Assembly: GCA_029553375.1 (NCBI GenBank) | Contig: JAKPCH010000048.1 | Coordinates: 5,001 to 62,156, forward strand | From: Deltaproteobacteria bacterium | Lineage (GTDB): Bacteria > Desulfobacterota > Syntrophia > Syntrophales > UBA8958 | Direction: 5' to 3' | Length of the DNA stretch: 57,156 nt | Shown here: piece after piece, positions 1-9,651 of the stretch | Position numbering within the stretch: position 1 is the first letter of the stretch | Layout: the number at the start of each line of letters is the position of its first letter | Program-made: the position numbers and the translations under genes | Notes under the pieces: generated by a model | Databases searched by the model: none | Seen by the model: the letters and a program-made list of their open reading frames with translations, nothing else | Told to the model about the DNA's origin: nothing

Positions 1-818
1 TCCACGGGCAGAAAGGTGAAGAGGAGGAGGAACCGCTCCACGTCCTCGTCCTCCGTGTTTACCCAATACTGGTAGTAGTCGTACGGCGACGTCAGGGCGG
101 CGTCGAGCCATACGGTGCCCTTCTCCGTCTTGCCCATCTTGTGGCCCGCCGAGGTGGTGATGAGGGGGAAGGTGACGCTGTAGGCGTCTTTACCCTCCAG
201 GCGGCGGATGAGATCGCTGCCGGCGAGCATGTTGCCCCACTGGTCGTTGCCCCCCATCTGCATGACACAGTCGTAGTGGCGGAAGAGGTAGAGAAAGTCA
301 TAGGCCTGGAGGAGCATATAGTTGAATTCTATGAAGTTCAGCCCCTTCTCGAGGCGCATCCGGTAGCTCTCCGCCGCCAGCATCTTGTTGACGCTGAAGT
401 GGCGGCCGATATCCCTCAAGAACTCGATGTAGTTGAGCTTCGTGAGCCAATCGGCGTTGTTGAGCATCAGGGCCCCGTCCGGCCCGAAATCGAGATAGCG
501 GGAGAGCTGGATCTGGAGACACCGGGCGTTGTGATCGATCTGCTCTCGCGTCATGATCTGGCGCATCTCGGTCTTCCCGCTGGGATCGCCGATGAGGCCC
601 GTCCCGCCGCCGATGAGGGCGATGGGGCGGTGGCCGTGGCGCTGCATGTGACACAGGGCCATGATGGGCACGAGGGATCCTATGTGGAGGCTCGCCGCCG
701 TGGGGTCGAAACCGATATAACAGGTGATCTTCCTCGACCCCAGGAGGTGTCTGACCTCGGCCTCCTCCGTCACCTGCTGGAGGAAGCCCCTCTCTTCCAA
801 GACATCGAAAACGTTCAT
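1..818 (-). CDS. tyrS: Tyrosyl-tRNA synthetase, 3'-truncated by window edge
   Basis: Class I aminoacyl-tRNA synthetase that charges tRNA-Tyr in the cytoplasm. About 272 codons are visible, starting from ATG at 818; the C-terminal anticodon/S4-type part lies beyond position 1. The protein begins [13 protein letters not shown], has the ATP-binding HIGH-type motif as HIGS at about residues 45-48, the [13 protein letters not shown] segment typical of TyrS, the tyrosine-pocket region [10 protein letters not shown], and a KMSKS-type loop as KMGKT. It is the last visible gene of a minus-strand run with the ymdB-like gene and rny upstream, 31 bases after the previous stop. Recognition is firm; only the end is unknown. 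Confidence 0.96.
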   Translation of the reverse strand, partial: MNVFDVLEERGFLQQVTEEAEVRHLLGSRKITCYIGFDPTAASLHIGSLVPIMALCHMQRHGHRPIALIGGGTGLIGDPSGKTEMRQIMTREQIDHNARCLQIQLSRYLDFGPDGALMLNNADWLTKLNYIEFLRDIGRHFSVNKMLAAESYRMRLEKGLNFIEFNYMLLQAYDFLYLFRHYDCVMQMGGNDQWGNMLAGSDLIRRLEGKDAYSVTFPLITTSAGHKMGKTEKGTVWLDAALTSPYDYYQYWVNTEDEDVERFLLLFTFLPV

Positions 819-849
819 CGGCACCTCGCAAACACCGAAGGTTCTTCTC

Positions 850-1629
850 CTAAAGTCCCAGGCTGACGCGCCTGATGGACAGGGCGCGGCCGCTCTTCGC
901 GTCGGCCTCGATGACGACACCCTGAAGGCGGACATCCCCCTTGGCGACCTCGAACTTGTTGGGGATATGGGTGAGAAACCTCTCCAAGATGATCTCCTTG
1001 CGCGTCCCGATGACGGAATCGAAGGGGCCCGTCATCCCCGAGTCGGTGATGTAGGCCGTCCCCTGAGGCAGGACCCTCTCGTCCGCCGTCTGGACGTGGG
1101 TGTGGGTCCCGATGACGGCCGTCACGCGCCCGTCGAGATACCACCCCATGGCCATCTTCTCCGAGGTGGTCTCGGCGTGGAGATCCACGACGACCAGGGG
1201 CGTCCGGCCGCCGATCCTGCTCAGCTCCCGTTCCACCGTCCGGAAGGGGCAATCCGTCTGGGGCATGAAAACCCGCCCCATGACGTTGACGACGGCCACA
1301 CGCGCCCCCCCGGGGGCGGGCATGATCACCGTCCCCCTCCCCGGCACCCCGTCGGGGTAGTTGGCGGGGCGGAGGAGGGACTCGTAGTCGCCTATGAAAT
1401 CAAGGGTCTCCTTCTTGTCCCAGACATGGTTGCCCGTGGTGAGGACATGGACACCGTAGCCGAAGAGGTCCTCCACGATCTCCCGGGTGATTCCGAAGCC
1501 CCCGGCGGCGTTCTCGGCGTTGGCGATGACGAGGTCAACGGCCTCCCGGGCCGTCAATTCCGGCAGGAGCTCCCTCACGGCCCGGCGCCCCGGCTTGCCC
1601 ACGATGTCGCCCAAAAACAGGATCTTCAT
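850..1629 (-). CDS. ymdB: YmdB-family metallophosphoesterase (TIGR00282)
   Basis: Calcineurin-like phosphoesterase of 259 residues, the usual family length. Metal-binding residues expected in the family are visible: D8 in the GDIVGK motif, E39 and N40 in NAEN, N67-H68 in TTGNHVWD, and the later DLHAE and GTHTHV motifs. In Bacillus the homologue is a cyclic-nucleotide phosphodiesterase that partners with RNase Y. Here the gene lies 10 bases downstream of rny on the same strand, so the two are very likely co-transcribed. Substrate in this organism is not shown by the sequence. Confidence 0.93.
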   Translation of the reverse strand: MKILFLGDIVGKPGRRAVRELLPELTAREAVDLVIANAENAAGGFGITREIVEDLFGYGVHVLTTGNHVWDKKETLDFIGDYESLLRPANYPDGVPGRGTVIMPAPGGARVAVVNVMGRVFMPQTDCPFRTVERELSRIGGRTPLVVVDLHAETTSEKMAMGWYLDGRVTAVIGTHTHVQTADERVLPQGTAYITDSGMTGPFDSVIGTRKEIILERFLTHIPNKFEVAKGDVRLQGVVIEADAKSGRALSIRRVSLGL

Positions 1630-1639
1630 CGGCGCGGGC

Positions 1640-3202
1640 CTAACGGGCGTAATCGGAGACCCTCGTCTCCCGAATGACGGTCACCTTGATCTGCCCCGGG
1701 TAGGTCATGTCGCTCTCGATCTTCTTCACGATATCCCGGCAGAGCATGACGGCGTCGTTGTCGGAGATCTTCTCGTTCTCGACGAGGATGCGGATCTCCC
1801 GTCCCGCCTGGATGGCGTAACACTTGTCGACGCCGCTGAAGGAATTGGCGATACTCTCCAACTCCTCGAGACGTTTGACGTAGCTCTCGAGCATCTCCCT
1901 TCGGGCCCCGGGGCGGGCCGCCGACAGGGTGTCCGCCGCCTGAACCAGGACGCCGAGGATCGTGTTCGTCCTCCCGTCGTCGTGGTGGGTGGCGATGGCC
2001 TGGACGATCCGGGGTGACTCGCCGAAACGGCGGGCGTATTCCGCCCCGATGGCCGCGTGGGTCCCTTCCACCTCGTGATCCACCGCCTTGCCGATATCGT
2101 GGAGGAGACCGGCCCTTTTCGCCTCCTTGACGTTCATGTTGAGCTCCGCCGCCATCATGCCCGTGAGGTGGGCCACCTCGATGGAGTGCTGGAGGACGTT
2201 CTGGGAAAAGCTCTTGCGGAACTTAAGGCTCCCCAACAGATACAGGAGCTCGGGGTGGATATCATGGACGCCCACGTCGAAGCTCGTCCTTTCCCCCGTC
2301 TCCCTGATGATGGCGTCTACCTCCGTCCGGACCTTCTTGACGATCTCCTCGATACGGCCGGGGTGGATGCGCCCGTCGGAGATGAGCCTCTCGAGGGAGA
2401 TCCGTGCCACCTCCCTCCTGACGGGGTCGAAGCTCGAAAGGACGACCGCCTCGGGCGTGTCGTCCACGATGAGATCGATACCCGTGGCGGCCTCGATGGC
2501 CCGGATGTTGCGGCCTTCCCGACCGATGATCCGCCCCTTCATCTCCTCGTTGGGGAGATTGACGACGGACACCGTGTTCTCCGCCACGTAGTCCCCGGCG
2601 TACCTTTGAATGGCATAGGCGATGATCTCCCGGGCCTTCTTGTCCGCCGTCCTCTTCGCCTCGTCCTCTATCTTCCTGATCGTCGTCGCCGCCTCGACGC
2701 GGGCCTCCGCCTCCAGAGAAGCGATGAGCATACCCTTGGCCTCCTCGGCCGTCATCCCCGCCAGTTGCTCCAATTTCTCGTGCTGTTCCTTGATGACGCG
2801 GTCCAGGACCTCTTGCCTCTCCTGGAGGGACTGCTCCCGGGCGGCCAGGGCCCTTTCCCTGCCCTCGAGGGCCGCCTCCTTCTGGGAGAGGGCGTCCAGC
2901 CTCTTCTCGAGGACCTCCTCCTTACCCCGGAGACGCCTGTCCAGGGCGTCGAGTTCCTGTTTCCTCTCCCTGGTGTCCCGCTCGAATTCCGTCTTGACCT
3001 TGAGGAGATTCTCCTTGGCCTGGAGGAGAGACTCCTTCTTGATGTTCTCCGCCTCCTTCTTGGCCTCCTCGACGATGCGCTGGGCGAGGGTCTCCGTCGT
3101 CGCCTGCCTCTTCCTCTCCAGGGACCGGTGGATGAGGAAACCGGCACCCACCCCGCACAGGACGGACAATATGATCGTTCCTATCAACACCGTTGTCGTC
3201 AA
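1640..3202 (-). CDS. rny: Ribonuclease Y
   Basis: Membrane-anchored endoribonuclease that starts mRNA decay; 520 residues, normal length. Order of parts: one N-terminal membrane segment (about residues 5-22), a long charged coiled coil (about 25-200), a KH RNA-binding domain ([15 protein letters not shown], about 225-240) and an HD phosphohydrolase domain with HSIEVAHL and LLHDIGK. The start is TTG at 3202, preceded by an AGGAGG Shine-Dalgarno about 9 bases upstream. Followed by the ymdB-like phosphoesterase and tyrS on the same strand; preceded by a candidate 6S RNA and zapA, an order common in deltaproteobacteria. Confidence 0.96.
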   Translation of the reverse strand: MTTTVLIGTIILSVLCGVGAGFLIHRSLERKRQATTETLAQRIVEEAKKEAENIKKESLLQAKENLLKVKTEFERDTRERKQELDALDRRLRGKEEVLEKRLDALSQKEAALEGRERALAAREQSLQERQEVLDRVIKEQHEKLEQLAGMTAEEAKGMLIASLEAEARVEAATTIRKIEDEAKRTADKKAREIIAYAIQRYAGDYVAENTVSVVNLPNEEMKGRIIGREGRNIRAIEAATGIDLIVDDTPEAVVLSSFDPVRREVARISLERLISDGRIHPGRIEEIVKKVRTEVDAIIRETGERTSFDVGVHDIHPELLYLLGSLKFRKSFSQNVLQHSIEVAHLTGMMAAELNMNVKEAKRAGLLHDIGKAVDHEVEGTHAAIGAEYARRFGESPRIVQAIATHHDDGRTNTILGVLVQAADTLSAARPGARREMLESYVKRLEELESIANSFSGVDKCYAIQAGREIRILVENEKISDNDAVMLCRDIVKKIESDMTYPGQIKVTVIRETRVSDYAR

Positions 3203-3332
3203 TTCCTGTCACCTCCTTATATATCAAAACACCACGGCTGCGCCCTCGGACGATGCCGTCGGGTGGTGGGACCTGCCGGGGTTGTGAGGGGGTGTGAGGA
3301 TGTCAGGGGGACGAAAGAACCCCCGCGAATGC

Positions 3333-3475
3333 CGTGTCAACCTCTTTTGTGAACCTGCCAGGAAAGTGGGCGCCTTTGCATCCGCTCCTTAGGACTCCTC
3401 TACCTCCCGTTCTCACCCGGTTCGGGCAGACATGCCCGGGGCGAACCGAAGAAAGGCCCCCGAAGAGGTACTGTT
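3333..3475 (-). ncRNA. ssrS: Candidate 6S RNA (ssrS)
   Basis: A non-coding 276-base gap separates zapA from rny. Read on the minus strand it can fold with a closing stem ACCTCTT (rc of 3463-3469) to AAGAGGT (rc of 3340-3346), and an inner strong stem-loop around GGTTCGCCCCGGGCATG...CCCGAACC (about 3415-3445). A G5/C5 hairpin (3306-3324) follows and may end the transcript. Location downstream of zapA is the conserved place for 6S RNA in many proteobacteria, and zapA-6S-rny is a known deltaproteobacterial order. The call rests on synteny and gross fold; ends are approximate and no covariance search was possible. Confidence 0.45.
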
Positions 3476-3478
3476 GGC

Positions 3479-3796
3479 TCAAAAAGATTCCCGGCTAAGC
3501 ACGCGCATCGCAGGGGAAGTCGTAGTCTCGTCGATAAGGTTTATCAATCGCTCCGCGCGGCGCTCCAGGTCCTCGAAGGTCTCCTCGTGACTGGTCCTGC
3601 TCCGGAGGTACTCGTCGGCGATGTTGAGGGCCGTCAGGATCGCGATGGTCAAGGTGTTGAAGGTATTGGTGTTCTTTTTGACCTCCTCCACCTTTCCCTC
3701 GACGAAATCCACGACCTTCGAGACGTGTTCGTCTCCTCCGTCGGCCAGGACCCACAGATCCTGCCCCAAGATATGCACCTGAAAACGCCTCTTCAA
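3479..3796 (-). CDS. zapA: Cell division protein ZapA
   Basis: 105-residue Z-ring-associated protein that bundles FtsZ filaments at midcell. It starts MKRRFQVHILGQDLWV, matching the ZapA beta-hairpin that precedes the helix with VSKVVDFVEGKV, then the long C-terminal coiled coil (NTLTIAILTALNIADEYL onward). The start is TTG at 3796 with AAGGGA seven bases upstream. The zapB-like gene lies 25 bases upstream, so the two are probably translated from one mRNA. The run ZapB-ZapA-6S-RNase Y strongly supports the identity. Confidence 0.92.
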   Translation of the reverse strand: MKRRFQVHILGQDLWVLADGGDEHVSKVVDFVEGKVEEVKKNTNTFNTLTIAILTALNIADEYLRSRTSHEETFEDLERRAERLINLIDETTTSPAMRVLSRESF

Positions 3797-3821
3797 ATGA
3801 TATTCCCTTCCCGCGTCTCCG

Positions 3822-4091
3822 TTAATCTTTGATATCCTTCAGCAATTCCAGCAAGGAATCGACCTTGGCGCGAATGGCCTCTCTCTCCTCGTTCAATCCC
3901 CGGAATTTCTCGTTAACCTCTGTTAATTCCCTCTCCTTCTGCTCGAGGAGCCCCTCCAGCTCCCCGACTTTCCTTTTTAAGACCCCGTTTTCCTGGAGGA
4001 TGGATCGGATCTTGCCCTCCAGCTCATCGAATCTGCCGAATTCCACTCCCTCACCCACCTTCATGTAGTCGAACAAGCTCGGTCCCTTCAT
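3822..4091 (-). CDS. zapB: ZapB-like coiled-coil cell division protein
   Basis: Small, acidic, almost wholly helical protein of 89 residues from ATG 4091, which has GGTGAG six bases upstream. An in-frame TTG at 4136 would add 15 residues but lacks a good ribosome site. Heptad-like segments with LEGKI, LKRKVGELEGLLEQKERELTEV and LLELLKDIKD indicate a coiled-coil dimer, the hallmark of ZapB, which binds ZapA at the division ring. Identity rests mainly on being directly upstream of zapA plus coiled-coil character, because ZapB sequences are poorly conserved. Confidence 0.75.
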   Translation of the reverse strand: MKGPSLFDYMKVGEGVEFGRFDELEGKIRSILQENGVLKRKVGELEGLLEQKERELTEVNEKFRGLNEEREAIRAKVDSLLELLKDIKD

Positions 4092-4156
4092 CGGGATCTC
4101 ACCGACAAGCGCGTCGAATTGTGAAAAATATCGCAAAGCCTCCCGGGAAAGTCAAT

Positions 4157-5146
4157 CTATAATCTCGGCACCAACGACCCCTCGGCGAGACCCGCCAGGA
4201 GCGTCCCCTCGTCCATCCGCCCCAGGGACCGGCGGAGCAGGGCGCCCCCCGGCATCCCCCGGGTGTACCAGAGGAGGTGTTTGCGGAAACCCCGCCGCCC
4301 CCCGGGCCCCCCGTAGGCCTCCACGAGGCGAAAGTGTCGTATTATGATCTCCATCCGGTCCTCCCAACGCCCCCAGGACCGGCCTCCCCCCGTTTCACAC
4401 CCGAGGATCTCCCCGAAGAGCCACGGCGCCCCCAAGGCCCCCCGGCCGATCATGACGGCGTCGCAACCGGTCTCTTTAACCATCCGCTCGGCGTCGACGG
4501 GTCTGATCACATCACCGTTGCCGATGACGGGTATGGAGAGAGCGGCCTTGATCGCGGCGATGAGCCCCCAGTCGGCCCGGCCGCCGAAACCGTCCCGGGC
4601 CGTCCGGGGGTGAACGATGAGGGCATCGGCGCCCTCTTCCTGGGCGAGACGGGCGATCAAGGGGGCGGTGATTTCCCCGGGGCTCCACCCCGAGCGGATC
4701 TTGACGGTGAGGGGCAGACCCGTCGCCCTCCGCACGGCCGCCACGATCCGCGCCGCCCCCTCGGGGTCCCTCAGGAGGGCCGCCCCGGAACCGGTTCGGA
4801 CCACCTTCTTGACGGGGCAGCCCATGTTGATATCGATGAGGTCGGCTCCCCGATCGGCGACGATCCGGGCCGCCTCGGCCATGACCGAGGGCTCCGCCCC
4901 GAAGATCTGGACCCCCAGGGGGCGGTCCTGGTCGTTCGTGTCGAGATAGGAGAAGGTCCGGGGCGCCTCCCTCACGAGGCCCTGGGCGCTGACCATCTCC
5001 GTGAAGGCCAGGGCGCAGCCGAAACCCCGGGCCATGAGCCGGAAGGGGAGGTCCGTCACGCCCGCCATGGGCGCCAGGAGCAGGCGGTTCCGGAGGACGA
5101 GGGGGCCGATCCGGAAAGGCTCCCCCAGGTATTCCACCGGCCTCAT
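4157..5146 (-). CDS. dusB: tRNA-dihydrouridine synthase (DusB type)
   Basis: FMN-dependent TIM-barrel enzyme reducing uridines in tRNA D-loops. From ATG 5146 it is 329 residues, the family's usual length. Seen are the N-terminal LLAPMAGVTDLPFR flavin/substrate motif, the catalytic cysteine C110 in NMGCPVKKVV, KIRSGW, HPRTA and GNGDV, all diagnostic for Dus enzymes. ATG 5146 overlaps the stop of the upstream nucleotidyltransferase gene by four bases (ATGA); a GTG at 5158 would add four residues. The overlap implies translational coupling with that gene. Confidence 0.95.
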   Translation of the reverse strand: MRPVEYLGEPFRIGPLVLRNRLLLAPMAGVTDLPFRLMARGFGCALAFTEMVSAQGLVREAPRTFSYLDTNDQDRPLGVQIFGAEPSVMAEAARIVADRGADLIDINMGCPVKKVVRTGSGAALLRDPEGAARIVAAVRRATGLPLTVKIRSGWSPGEITAPLIARLAQEEGADALIVHPRTARDGFGGRADWGLIAAIKAALSIPVIGNGDVIRPVDAERMVKETGCDAVMIGRGALGAPWLFGEILGCETGGGRSWGRWEDRMEIIIRHFRLVEAYGGPGGRRGFRKHLLWYTRGMPGGALLRRSLGRMDEGTLLAGLAEGSLVPRL

Positions 5147-5889
5147 CCCCCTCCGCACCGGATCCGCTCGGCCTCGGCCAGGTCCTCGGGGGTATTGATC
5201 CCCATGACCTCCCGGGGATCGGGGGCCACGAAGGCCGCGGTCTTCAGGCCCGAAGAGTGGGCGATGGCCATGATATCCGTCAGGTAGTACTCCCCCTGGG
5301 CGTTGTCGTTGCCGATGCGGCCGACGGCGTCGAAGAGAAAGGAGGCGTCGGCGCAGTAGATGCCCGTGTTGATCTCACCGACGGCCAGCTCCCGACCGGT
5401 ACAGTCCCGGGCCTCGACGATGCCGCGGACGGAGCCGTCCGCATCGCGCAACACGCGTCCGTAACTGCCCGGGTCGTCGAGAAAGACGGTCATCACCGTC
5501 ACCGCGGCGCCCTGGCGACGATGGTCATCCAGGAGGGAGCGGAGGGTGGCGGGCCTCAGGAGGGGGACGTCACCGCAGAGGATCAGGACGTCCCCCCGGT
5601 AACCATCGAAGGCCCCCGCCGCCTGGAGGACGGCGTGCCCCGTCCCGAGCTGGCGCTCCTGCTCCACGAAGACGAGATCGTCGTCGGCGAAGGCCCGCCT
5701 GACCTCCTTGGCCTGGTGACCCACGACCACGACGATCCGCTCCACCCCCACTTCCCGGGCGCAATCGAGGACATAGGCCAGCATGGGCCGGCCGCAGACG
5801 GGGTGGAGGACCTTGGCCAGGTCCGATTTCATCCTCGTGCCCTTACCGGCCGCCAGGACAAGGGCGGCCGTCTTGTCGTCCTTGGACAT
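5143..5889 (-). CDS. GlmU-type UDP-GlcNAc pyrophosphorylase domain, no acetyltransferase half
   Basis: Nucleotidyltransferase of 248 residues from ATG 5889 (GGTGAG four bases upstream; a GTG at 5898 is the alternative). It carries the sugar-nucleotide pyrophosphorylase signature LAAGKGTRMKS near the N-terminus, the QLGTGHAV uridine-binding segment, the LCGDVPLL metal motif and NTGIYC, all as in the N-terminal half of GlmU. The left-handed beta-helix acetyltransferase half of normal GlmU (about 455 residues) is absent, and the next gene overlaps the stop, so it is not a cut pseudogene tail. It probably makes UDP-GlcNAc or a related nucleotide sugar; exact substrate is uncertain. Confidence 0.88.
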   Translation of the reverse strand: MSKDDKTAALVLAAGKGTRMKSDLAKVLHPVCGRPMLAYVLDCAREVGVERIVVVVGHQAKEVRRAFADDDLVFVEQERQLGTGHAVLQAAGAFDGYRGDVLILCGDVPLLRPATLRSLLDDHRRQGAAVTVMTVFLDDPGSYGRVLRDADGSVRGIVEARDCTGRELAVGEINTGIYCADASFLFDAVGRIGNDNAQGEYYLTDIMAIAHSSGLKTAAFVAPDPREVMGINTPEDLAEAERIRCGGG

Positions 5890-5901
5890 CTCACTCACCG
5901 T

Positions 5902-5931
5902 TTGACGTGCCGTTGTTTTTTCTGCTACCTA
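5902..5931 (+). promoter_or_regulatory. Possible sigma-70 promoter for purDHE
   Basis: TTGACG (5902-5907), an 18-base spacer and TACCTA (5926-5931) lie about 60 bases upstream of purD in the divergent gap. The -10 match is partial, so this is tentative. Confidence 0.35.
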
Positions 5932-5989
5932 TCACGGCGGGGTATCGACGACAACCCCCCAGTCAGCCACCGCCACGGGAGGTGAACAG

Positions 5990-7321
5990 ATGAAAGGCTC
6001 CATCCTCGTCCTCGGCCACGGCGCCCGGGAACACGCCATCACCGAGACCCTGCACCGTTCCGGCGAGAAACCCCGTCTCCACGCCTACATGAAGGCCAAC
6101 AACCCCGGTATCGCCGGTCTCTGTGAGACGACGTGCCTCGGGAACTACGACGATCTGTCCAAGATCGTCTCCTACGCCCGCTCCCGGGAGGTGGAATTCG
6201 CCGTCATCGGACCGGAAGACCCCCTCAACATGGGTGTCGTCGACGCCCTGGCGGAGGCGGGCATCCCCTCCTTCGGTCCCCTTCGCGACCTGGCCCGCCT
6301 CGAGACCTCCAAATCCTTCACGAGGGACCTTTTGACGAAGTACGGCATCCCCGGCAACCCCTCCTACGGCGTCTTCACGGATCTCAAGGAAATACCGGCC
6401 TTCCTCGACGGTCTGGCGGGGATCGTGGTGAAACCCGACGGCCTCACGGGAGGAAAGGGCGTCATGGTCCAGGGGGACCACTTCGAGACGAAGGGAGAGG
6501 CCCTGGACCTGTGCGCCGCCATCCTCAGGGAACACCCCAGCGTCACCGTGGAGGAGCGGTTGGAGGGGGAGGAGTTCTCCCTCCAGTGCCTCTGCAACGG
6601 CAAGACCGTCGTCCCCACCCCCCCCGTCCAGGATCACAAGCGCCGCTTCGTCGGCGACCGGGGACCCAACACGGGCGGCATGGGTTCTTACTCCTGCGAG
6701 GATCACTCCCTGCCCTTCCTCGGTCCCCGGGACCTCGAGGAGGCCCTGGAGATCACCAGGCGGGTGGCGGAGGCGATCCACCGGGAGACGGGACGCTACT
6801 ACAAGGGGGTCATGTACGGTGGTTTCATAGCGACGGTGGAGGGGGTTCGGCTCCTGGAGTACAACGCCCGCTTCGGGGACCCCGAGGCGATGAACATCCT
6901 GCCGCTGATGGAAACGGATTTCGTCGCCGTCTGCCGGGCCGTCGTCGCCGGCGGTCTCGAGGACCTCAGGGTGTCATTCGCGAGGAAGGCCACGGTCTGC
7001 AAGTACATCGTCCCGAAGGGCTACGGCCTCCCCGCCGACCACCCCGACGCCTCCTCCACGGCGGCCCCCATCGAGGTCGGCGACGTGGGGGCGGCGCGTC
7101 TCTATTACGCCTCCGTTGACAGGAGGCCCGACGGCCTGTATATGTCCACCTCCCGCGCCATCGGCGTCGTGGGGATCGGGGAAGACCTCGAAGAGGCGGA
7201 ACGGATCGCCGAGGCCGCCGTCTCGGCCGTGCGGGGTCCCGTGGACCACCGGCCAGACATCGGCACGGCCGCCCTCATCGCCAGGAGGGTTCAACACATG
7301 AACAGCTTGAGGAGGAAATAA
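5990..7321 (+). CDS. purD: Phosphoribosylamine-glycine ligase
   Basis: ATP-grasp enzyme that joins glycine to phosphoribosylamine in de novo purine synthesis. 443 residues, slightly longer than the usual 420-430. It begins with the N-domain ILVLGHGAREHAI, has the ATP-grasp lid GIVVKPDGLTGGKGVMV, the ligand-binding GPNTGGMGSYS signature and NARFGDPEAM. Start ATG 5990 has GGAGGTGA nine bases upstream. Its TAA stop directly abuts the ATG of purH, and purE follows, forming a purDHE operon. Confidence 0.97.
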   Translation: MKGSILVLGHGAREHAITETLHRSGEKPRLHAYMKANNPGIAGLCETTCLGNYDDLSKIVSYARSREVEFAVIGPEDPLNMGVVDALAEAGIPSFGPLRDLARLETSKSFTRDLLTKYGIPGNPSYGVFTDLKEIPAFLDGLAGIVVKPDGLTGGKGVMVQGDHFETKGEALDLCAAILREHPSVTVEERLEGEEFSLQCLCNGKTVVPTPPVQDHKRRFVGDRGPNTGGMGSYSCEDHSLPFLGPRDLEEALEITRRVAEAIHRETGRYYKGVMYGGFIATVEGVRLLEYNARFGDPEAMNILPLMETDFVAVCRAVVAGGLEDLRVSFARKATVCKYIVPKGYGLPADHPDASSTAAPIEVGDVGAARLYYASVDRRPDGLYMSTSRAIGVVGIGEDLEEAERIAEAAVSAVRGPVDHRPDIGTAALIARRVQHMNSLRRK

Positions 7322-8890
7322 ATGGCGATCAACATCATCAAGCGGGTCCTCGTCAGCGTCACGGACAAGACGGGCGTCCTGGAGTTCGCCAAGGGCCTGG
7401 CGGCCCACGGCGTCGAATTCCTCTCCACGGGAGGGACGGCGGCCCTCTTGCGCAAAGGCGGCCTCCCCGTCACGGAGGTATCGGATTACACGGGCTTTCC
7501 CGAGATGATGGACGGCCGCATCAAGACCCTCCACCCCCTCATCCACGGGGGTCTCCTGGCCGTGAGGGACGACGCGTCCCACATGGAAGCGGCGGCGAGG
7601 CACGGTATCAAACCCATCGACATGGTCGTCGTCAACCTCTACCGTTTCGAGGAGACGGTGAAGAGGGAGGGGGTGACCCTCGCGGAGGCCGTGGAAAACA
7701 TCGACATCGGCGGCCCCTCCATGATCAGGGCGGCGGCGAAGAACTATCGCTACGTGACCGTCGTGACGGACCCGGCGGACTACGAACCCATCCTCAGGGA
7801 GATGGGGGAAACGAAGGGCGGCGTCACGGAGGAAACCAATTTCCGTCTCGCCGTCAAGGCCTTCCAGCTGACGGCCCGCTACGACGGGGCCATCTCCAAC
7901 TACCTGGGACGCCTCACCCCCTCGGGGGAGACCCGCCCCTTCCCGTCGGCCCTCACCCTCCAGGTCACCCTGGCCCAGGAGCTGCGTTACGGCGAGAACC
8001 CCCACCAGCGGGCAGCCTTCTACCGGGAGCACGACCCCTTCCCCGCCTCCGTGGCCAACGCCCGCCAGCTCCAGGGCAAGGAGCTCTCCTACAACAACAT
8101 CATGGATTCCGACGCGGCCTGGCAGGCCGTGTCCGAGTTCGACCGCCCGGCCGTCGTCATCATGAAACACGCCAACCCCTGCGGCGCCGCTGTGTCCGAG
8201 GGGGACATCCTCACGGCCTACCGCCGGGCCCTGGAGACGGACCCCGTCTCGGCCTTCGGGGGCATCGTTGCCCTCAACCGTCCCGTGGACGCCGAAACGG
8301 CCCGGGAGCTCGCCTCCATCTTTCTCGAGGTGATCATCGCCCCCGCCTTCGAACCCGAGGCCCTCGCCATCCTCGGGGACAAGAAGAACGTCCGTCTCCT
8401 CGAGATCCCCGCCGCGTCCTCCGTCTTCCCGCAGGACTATGACCTGCGCCGCGTCGTGGGGGGGATCCTCGTCCAGGAACGGGACACGGACCGTCTCGAC
8501 ATCCGCCAAGCTGCCGTGGTCACGAAACGCGCCCCCACAAAGGAGGAGTACGAGGCGTTGGACTTCGCTTGGCGGGTCGTCAAGCACGTCAAGTCGAACG
8601 CCATCGTCTACGCCACGAAGGATCGTCTGGTGGGCGTGGGGGCAGGCCAGATGAGCCGTGTCGATTCCGTGAAGATCGGGAGGATGAAGGCCGTCCTGCC
8701 CACCGAGGGGACGGTCCTCGCCTCCGACGCCTTCTTCCCCTTCCGGGACGGCGTGGATATGGCCGCCGAGGCGGGAGTGACGGCCATCATCCAACCGGGC
8801 GGCTCCGTCAGGGACAAAGAGGTGATCGAAGCCGCCGACGAACACGGTATGGCCATGATCTTCACGGGGCGGCGGCACTTCAAACACTGA
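7322..8890 (+). CDS. purH: Bifunctional AICAR transformylase / IMP cyclohydrolase
   Basis: Catalyses the last two steps of IMP synthesis. 522 residues, normal length. The N-terminal MGS-like cyclohydrolase domain shows [21 protein letters not shown] and [15 protein letters not shown]; the C-terminal transformylase domain shows [11 protein letters not shown], the catalytic K-H pair in [22 protein letters not shown] and QPGGSVRD. It begins at the base after the purD stop, with AGGAGGAAA inside the purD tail as ribosome site. Recognition is unambiguous. Confidence 0.98.
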   Translation: MAINIIKRVLVSVTDKTGVLEFAKGLAAHGVEFLSTGGTAALLRKGGLPVTEVSDYTGFPEMMDGRIKTLHPLIHGGLLAVRDDASHMEAAARHGIKPIDMVVVNLYRFEETVKREGVTLAEAVENIDIGGPSMIRAAAKNYRYVTVVTDPADYEPILREMGETKGGVTEETNFRLAVKAFQLTARYDGAISNYLGRLTPSGETRPFPSALTLQVTLAQELRYGENPHQRAAFYREHDPFPASVANARQLQGKELSYNNIMDSDAAWQAVSEFDRPAVVIMKHANPCGAAVSEGDILTAYRRALETDPVSAFGGIVALNRPVDAETARELASIFLEVIIAPAFEPEALAILGDKKNVRLLEIPAASSVFPQDYDLRRVVGGILVQERDTDRLDIRQAAVVTKRAPTKEEYEALDFAWRVVKHVKSNAIVYATKDRLVGVGAGQMSRVDSVKIGRMKAVLPTEGTVLASDAFFPFRDGVDMAAEAGVTAIIQPGGSVRDKEVIEAADEHGMAMIFTGRRHFKH

Positions 8891-8943
8891 GGGGAAAGGG
8901 TCCGCGGACCGCCCCTTGTCCCCGCAGTTAAGGGTGGGATTTC

Positions 8944-9456
8944 ATGGAAAAGACACCGCAGGTTTACATCGTCATGGGCAGCGACTCGGACCTGCCCGTC
9001 ATGGGTGAGGCCGTCAAGATCCTCAAGGAATTCGGCGTGCCTTACGAACTCGTCCTCGCCTCGGCCCACCGCTCGCCGGGGCGCACGGCCCGCCTCGCCG
9101 CTGAAGCGGCGGGGAGGGGAGTCCGGGTGATCATCGCCGGGGCCGGGGCGGCCGCCCACCTGGCGGGTGTTATCGCCGCCCACACCTCCTTGCCCGTCAT
9201 CGGCGTCCCCATCGACGCCACCCCCCTCCAGGGGCTCGACGCCCTTCTCTCCACCGTCCAGATGCCGGGCGGCGTCCCCGTGGCCGCCATGGCCGTCGGG
9301 CGGCCCGGGGCGAAAAACGCCGCCCTCTTCGCCGTCAGGATCCTCGCCCTCACCGACGGGGCCCTCAAGGTCCGTCTCGAGTCCTACATCAGGGGCATGG
9401 AAGCGGAGGTGGAGAGGAAGCAGGCTGTTCTCGACCAACAAGAAAAAGTGTCGTAA
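8944..9456 (+). CDS. purE: N5-carboxyaminoimidazole ribonucleotide mutase
   Basis: 170-residue class I PurE. Diagnostic segments are VMGSDSDLPVM near the start, ASAHRSPGRT, and the glycine/alanine-rich AGAGAAAHLAGVIAAHTSLPVIGVP loop that surrounds the CAIR site; QMPGGVPVAAMAVG follows. It is the third gene of purDHE, 53 bases after purH. A partner purK is not in this window. Class I PurE needs PurK in aerobes, so that gene is expected elsewhere. Confidence 0.97.
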   Translation: MEKTPQVYIVMGSDSDLPVMGEAVKILKEFGVPYELVLASAHRSPGRTARLAAEAAGRGVRVIIAGAGAAAHLAGVIAAHTSLPVIGVPIDATPLQGLDALLSTVQMPGGVPVAAMAVGRPGAKNAALFAVRILALTDGALKVRLESYIRGMEAEVERKQAVLDQQEKVS

Positions 9457-9485
9457 AATCGATCAAATGTAAAAATTTTTATTTC

Positions 9486-9514
9486 TTGACATCCCAAGGG
9501 TGATCAAGGAAAAT
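9486..9514 (+). promoter_or_regulatory. Likely sigma-70 promoter of the envelope locus
   Basis: TTGACA at 9486-9491, a 17-base spacer and GAAAAT at 9509-9514 (four of six consensus bases). It sits in AT-rich sequence immediately after purE and about 185 bases before the SPOR-TPR-barrel start, implying a long leader. Confidence 0.5.
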
Positions 9515-9604
9515 CACCAGGGAGAGGGGTCTTCGGGGGTAAACAGACCGTTCGGACCAACCCATTGACGGCCTTGCCCCAAGTCTTCCGCACCGCGGCA
9601 ACGT

Positions 9605-9651
9605 CTTGTTAAAGGGCTTTTGTCGTTGTAACAAGGGGCGGTCCTACCGCC
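9605..9651 (+). promoter_or_regulatory. Structured 5' leader with two hairpins
   Basis: In the 242-base gap before the SPOR-TPR-barrel gene there are two inverted repeats: CTTGTTA (9605-9611) with TAACAAG (9629-9635), then GGCGGT-cct-ACCGCC (9637-9651). Neither is followed by a T tract, so they are not simple terminators. No recognised riboswitch core was seen. They may form a regulatory leader or protein site; function unknown. Confidence 0.35.

Noticed and set aside
6974-8887. 637-codon minus-strand open frame over purD/purH
   Set aside because: Antisense to two certain purine genes; high GC keeps stops rare. Its His/Asp/Gly-rich composition is typical of shadow frames.
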